In this document: positions 15,232-17,608 of the stretch, piece by piece
How positions within the stretch are numbered: position 1 is the stretch's first letter
How the letters are laid out: each line of letters opens with the position of its first letter
Source of the DNA: Anaerolineae bacterium
GTDB lineage: Bacteria; Chloroflexota; Anaerolineae; Aggregatilineales; Phototrophicaceae
Direction: 5' to 3'
DNA length: 17,608 nt
Assembly (NCBI GenBank): GCA_020848855.1
Contig: JADLHH010000117.1
Span: forward strand, 1 to 17,608
The notes under the pieces: generated by a model
What the model was told of the DNA's origin: nothing
What the model saw: the letters and a program-made list of their open reading frames with translations, nothing else
Databases searched by the model: none
Program-made: the position numbers and the translations under genes

Positions 15232-15240
15232 AGCATAACA
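15232..15240 (-). promoter_or_regulatory. Candidate extended -10 promoter of the kinase/receiver gene
   Basis: On the - strand TGT TATGCT (TGnTATGCT) lies 34 bp before the ATG, with the same hexamer as the ftsK candidate. Just downstream an imperfect palindrome CACGAATTTGTG (15216-15227) could be an operator. No good -35 is seen. Evidence is weak on its own. Confidence 0.35.
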
Positions 15241-15284
15241 TAACGCAGGTCAGTTCGCATGAAGATCGGCTCTGCTGGACGAGC

Positions 15285-16406
15285 TTATTTCGCCTCACCG
15301 GGAAGCGGCGCATCCACACTTGTATCTTCCCCGGCGATCAGGACACCGCCGGAGATGCGCTGCGGCATCGCGCCTTCCTGTCGTGGCTCGATGATCAGGT
15401 AGCGCGCCAGCACCATCAGCGTGCCCGCAATCGGCACGGCGGTCAGCCCGCCGATCACGCCTCCGACCGAGAAGCCGATGAACAGTGCGACGATCACCAG
15501 AATCGGGCTGATGTGGACGCTGTTGGACATCATGCGCGGCGTCAGGTAATGTGTCTCGACCTGCTGCACCAACACGAAGCTGAGCAGCGTCAGCACGGCT
15601 GCCAGCGGCGACTCGATCAGCGCGACGAACACGGCGAAGCCCGCGCCGATGAAGCCGCCGATCACCGGCAGCGCCGTCGTGATGCCGACGATGAACGCCA
15701 TCGTGATAGCGTTAGGCACGTGGAAGAGTGTCAGCAGCACGAAATTCGCCACCCCAACGAACGATACCACCAGCGCGATGCCGCGCACGTATGCGCCCAG
15801 CGACTGCTCGATCTCCAGAATGATCTGCTGAGCCAGCGTGCGCCGTCCCAGCGAGAATAACTGAAGCGTGAACCGCACGGCATTGTCGCGGCTGGTCAGC
15901 CAGTACACGCCGATCACCAGCACGAGAATTGTATCGCCCAGCAGACCGCCGAGTTCGCCCGCCATCGCCGGGAACGAGCGTTTCAGCCCGGCGACCATCG
16001 ACGTGACGTTGCTCCGTATCGTATCAGGCGTGAACAGCGTCACCGGCTCGGCGGGATGGAACAGCGCGTTGATCCGGTTTTCCATCCAGTCGTTCGTGCT
16101 GATCAGCTTGGCAGTCAGGCGGTCGTCGTTTTCGATATAGCCGCTCAGCCGGTCGATGGCGGGCGGCAGCACGACGATGAACAGCCCGAAGACCGCCAGC
16201 AGCAGCAGGACGTACACCAGTAGGATCGAGATCGCCTGCGGCAGCCCGTGACGCTGAAGCCACAGGACTGCCGGGCGAATCGCCGAAGCGATGATGATGG
16301 CGAACCACAGGACGATGATGATGCGGATACTCACGACCAGAATGTATGCCGTAAGCACCGTGAGGAGCACGATCACGGTGTTGCGGAAGACCTGCTGCGC
16401 GCTCAT
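15285..16406 (-). CDS. AI-2E family transporter (UPF0118/PerM-like membrane protein)
   Basis: 373-residue polytopic protein of the AI-2E family, whose members are proposed exporters of small molecules or sodium/proton antiporters; the AI-2 function holds for few of them. N-terminal helices at about 9-45 and 58-80 are followed by a soluble region of about 80 residues (82-165), as in the family. The C-terminal half has the characteristic segments LPVIGGFIGAGFAVFVALIE, QVETHYLTPRMMSNSVHISP (the family E...LxPxIMG motif) and GGVIGGLTAVPIAGTL. The length is normal. The C-terminal tail of about 30 residues is polar. The start ATG 16406 has GAGA about 12 nt upstream on its strand. Substrate cannot be inferred. 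It is transcribed toward the kinase/receiver gene and away from the glycosyltransferase, with its own candidate promoter. Confidence 0.88.
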   Translation of the reverse strand: MSAQQVFRNTVIVLLTVLTAYILVVSIRIIIVLWFAIIIASAIRPAVLWLQRHGLPQAISILLVYVLLLLAVFGLFIVVLPPAIDRLSGYIENDDRLTAKLISTNDWMENRINALFHPAEPVTLFTPDTIRSNVTSMVAGLKRSFPAMAGELGGLLGDTILVLVIGVYWLTSRDNAVRFTLQLFSLGRRTLAQQIILEIEQSLGAYVRGIALVVSFVGVANFVLLTLFHVPNAITMAFIVGITTALPVIGGFIGAGFAVFVALIESPLAAVLTLLSFVLVQQVETHYLTPRMMSNSVHISPILVIVALFIGFSVGGVIGGLTAVPIAGTLMVLARYLIIEPRQEGAMPQRISGGVLIAGEDTSVDAPLPGEAK

Positions 16407-16427
16407 AGTTTTTTCTCTGAATAAACT

Positions 16428-16440
16428 GTATTGACAATAC
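16428..16440. repeat. 13-bp palindrome in front of the AI-2E gene
   Basis: GTATTG A CAATAC is a perfect inverted repeat with one central base. It overlaps the proposed -10 hexamer and start region of the promoter at 16437-16465, a position suited to a repressor operator. The surrounding 50 bp are AT-rich, unlike the rest of the window. Confidence 0.45.
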
Positions 16441-16465
16441 TAAATTACGTATGTAATTAAATCAA
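16437..16465 (-). promoter_or_regulatory. Candidate promoter of the AI-2E gene with palindromic spacer
   Basis: On the - strand TTGATT (16465-16460) and TAGTAT (16442-16437) are separated by exactly 17 bp, each matching consensus at 4 of 6. The spacer is almost wholly a perfect inverted repeat, AATTAC GTAT GTAATT (16443-16458). Together with the neighbouring 13-bp palindrome this suggests a regulated promoter. It overlaps the last bases of the upstream glycosyltransferase gene. Confidence 0.45.
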
Positions 16466-17608
16466 CTGCCGGATTCGTTCGAACACCACCGTGACCGCCA
16501 CCGCTGAAAACAGGAACAGCAGCGGGTCGGACGGCACGCGGTAGCGCGTCGAGGGGTGGAACACCACATAGGTAATGGTCATGCTGATCTGCACGAACCA
16601 CAGCAAGGCAACGTCGCGCCACTGCTTCACCGTCAGCGCGACGCCGACCAGCGCCAGCAGCAGCAGCGCGCCGAAATACAACCGGTGGATGACGCGCGCC
16701 GGCGCGAATGCGTCGTTGTTGTACAGCGTCACTGGGTCGCCCGGCGGCAGCCCGCCGAGCGTTGGATCGCCTGCCGCGTCGGTCTGCTGTTCGGCAGCCC
16801 CCTGATAGTTGACGGGTGGCGCGGAATCGGCGGTGGGGTTCAGGCGCGGGAAGATGTCGATGCTCCAGTGAGTCAGGAACTTCACCCACACCAGTTCGGG
16901 GATGATGCCGGGGTTTTCGCGCAGCCAGTCGAGCGCGATCTGCATCCGCTCCTGGTCGGCGGCGGGGGTGTTAGGGTTTTCCTGCTGGTGTTCGGGTCCC
17001 GTCCACTGCACGTCGTAGCCGGCGCGCAGGTACGGGATCACGTCCGGGTTGTTGCCCTGAGAGAAGTTCGACCCGCCGGTGATCGAAATCGGCACGAACG
17101 CGCCGTACACGTCCTGATTGCGCACGATCCACGGGACGAGCGTCAGCAGGCTGACGACGGCGACCGGCAGCAGCCGCAGAATCGAATCGACCAGCGACCG
17201 CCGGACCAGGAACCACACGCCGACCAGCGCCGCCAGCGGCAGCAGAATCGGGCGGGTGAGGGTGGTCACGCCCAGTACCAGTCCGCCGAGCAGCGCCAGC
17301 GTCCACGCCCGGCGGTCGCGCTGCGGGCGGTCGCGCAGCAGCAGCACGATCAGCACGAAGGCGTGCAGTTCGGCGATGAACAGCGGCGTGTCGATCAGCG
17401 TGAGGTTCTGGAAGACGAGGTAGGGATAGACCGCGTAGAACACGCCCGCCAGCCAGCCGACCCATTCACCGAGCAGCCGTTTGCCGGTGACGTACAGCAT
17501 GAGGATCGACAGCGCATCGAGCAGGGTGTGAAACAGCCCGACCTGCCAGTAGCCGCGCCCGAAGATGCCGTAAACACCCGCCAGCGCATAGCTGTAGACC
17601 GGCGGCAG
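16457..17608 (-). CDS. PMT/ArnT-like membrane glycosyltransferase, 5' partial
   Basis: The visible 383 residues run to the window end with no start, so the ATG at 17500 is internal: 36 in-frame residues before it (PPVYSYALAGVYGIFG...) fit the family. These are GT-C enzymes that move a sugar from a polyprenyl-phosphate donor to a lipid or protein outside the membrane. Many helices are visible (LGEWVGWLAGVFYAVYPYLV; LLGGLVLGVTTLTRPILLPL; LLPVAVVSLLTLVPWIVRN). The TRPILL and PWIVRNQ segments are common in bacterial dolichyl-mannosyltransferase-like proteins. A hydrophilic loop of about 120 residues precedes the last three helices and would lie outside the cell. The catalytic acidic residue of the first loop would lie beyond the window. 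The acceptor is unknown. The stop codon overlaps the promoter of the next gene. Confidence 0.8.
   Translation of the reverse strand: MPPVYSYALAGVYGIFGRGYWQVGLFHTLLDALSILMLYVTGKRLLGEWVGWLAGVFYAVYPYLVFQNLTLIDTPLFIAELHAFVLIVLLLRDRPQRDRRAWTLALLGGLVLGVTTLTRPILLPLAALVGVWFLVRRSLVDSILRLLPVAVVSLLTLVPWIVRNQDVYGAFVPISITGGSNFSQGNNPDVIPYLRAGYDVQWTGPEHQQENPNTPAADQERMQIALDWLRENPGIIPELVWVKFLTHWSIDIFPRLNPTADSAPPVNYQGAAEQQTDAAGDPTLGGLPPGDPVTLYNNDAFAPARVIHRLYFGALLLLALVGVALTVKQWRDVALLWFVQISMTITYVVFHPSTRYRVPSDPLLFLFSAVAVTVVFERIRQLI

Noticed and set aside
15285..16406. Quorum-sensing exporter feeding the kinase/receiver protein
   Set aside because: The AI-2E family name does not prove AI-2 transport, no luxS is in the window, and adjacency alone does not establish a signalling circuit.

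Overview
The window is high-GC bacterial chromosome, densely coded and without tRNA, rRNA, CRISPR array or transposase. The gene set suggests a Chloroflexota (Anaerolineae-like) bacterium. It includes succinate dehydrogenase with a membrane anchor gene of unusual form, a soluble Hanks-type kinase, a PMT-like glycosyltransferase, a very long FtsK, and intergenic palindromes of the GTAGGGG...CCCCTAC type. That placement is an inference from style and content and no marker gene here proves it.

Layout on the + strand: (1) positions 1-3130 hold the end of a peptide-type ABC importer operon: the C-terminal part of a substrate-binding protein, then two permeases, closed by a strong hairpin terminator. 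(2) Positions 3187-8255 hold a succinate dehydrogenase operon behind a recognisable promoter. Its order is a fused SdhC-SdhD anchor, a ceramidase-like (CREST) membrane hydrolase, SdhA, SdhB and a 66-residue membrane protein. Two different hairpin repeats lie inside this operon.

On the - strand: (3) positions 12876-8326 encode an FtsK/SpoIIIE DNA translocase of 1516 residues. Its four membrane helices begin only near residue 455, behind a long, low-complexity, repeat-bearing N-terminal extension. Divergent from it, at 13090-13563 on the + strand, is an unrecognised 157-residue protein. (4) Positions 17608-13687 read leftward as a PMT-like glycosyltransferase (cut by the window end), an AI-2E family membrane protein, and a protein that joins a Ser/Thr kinase, a response-regulator receiver domain and a degenerate LuxR-type helix-turn-helix in one chain.

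How the parts relate: the importer feeds peptides or related solutes inward. The sdh operon links the TCA cycle to the quinone pool, and it carries a lipid-hydrolase-like passenger. FtsK handles chromosome segregation at division. The kinase/receiver fusion is probably a regulator, but its target is not visible. The points most worth a second look are the kinase-receiver-HTH fusion, the seven-helix SdhC-SdhD fusion, the CREST enzyme in the sdh operon, the FtsK N-terminal extension, and a two-tier hairpin repeat family placed between genes.
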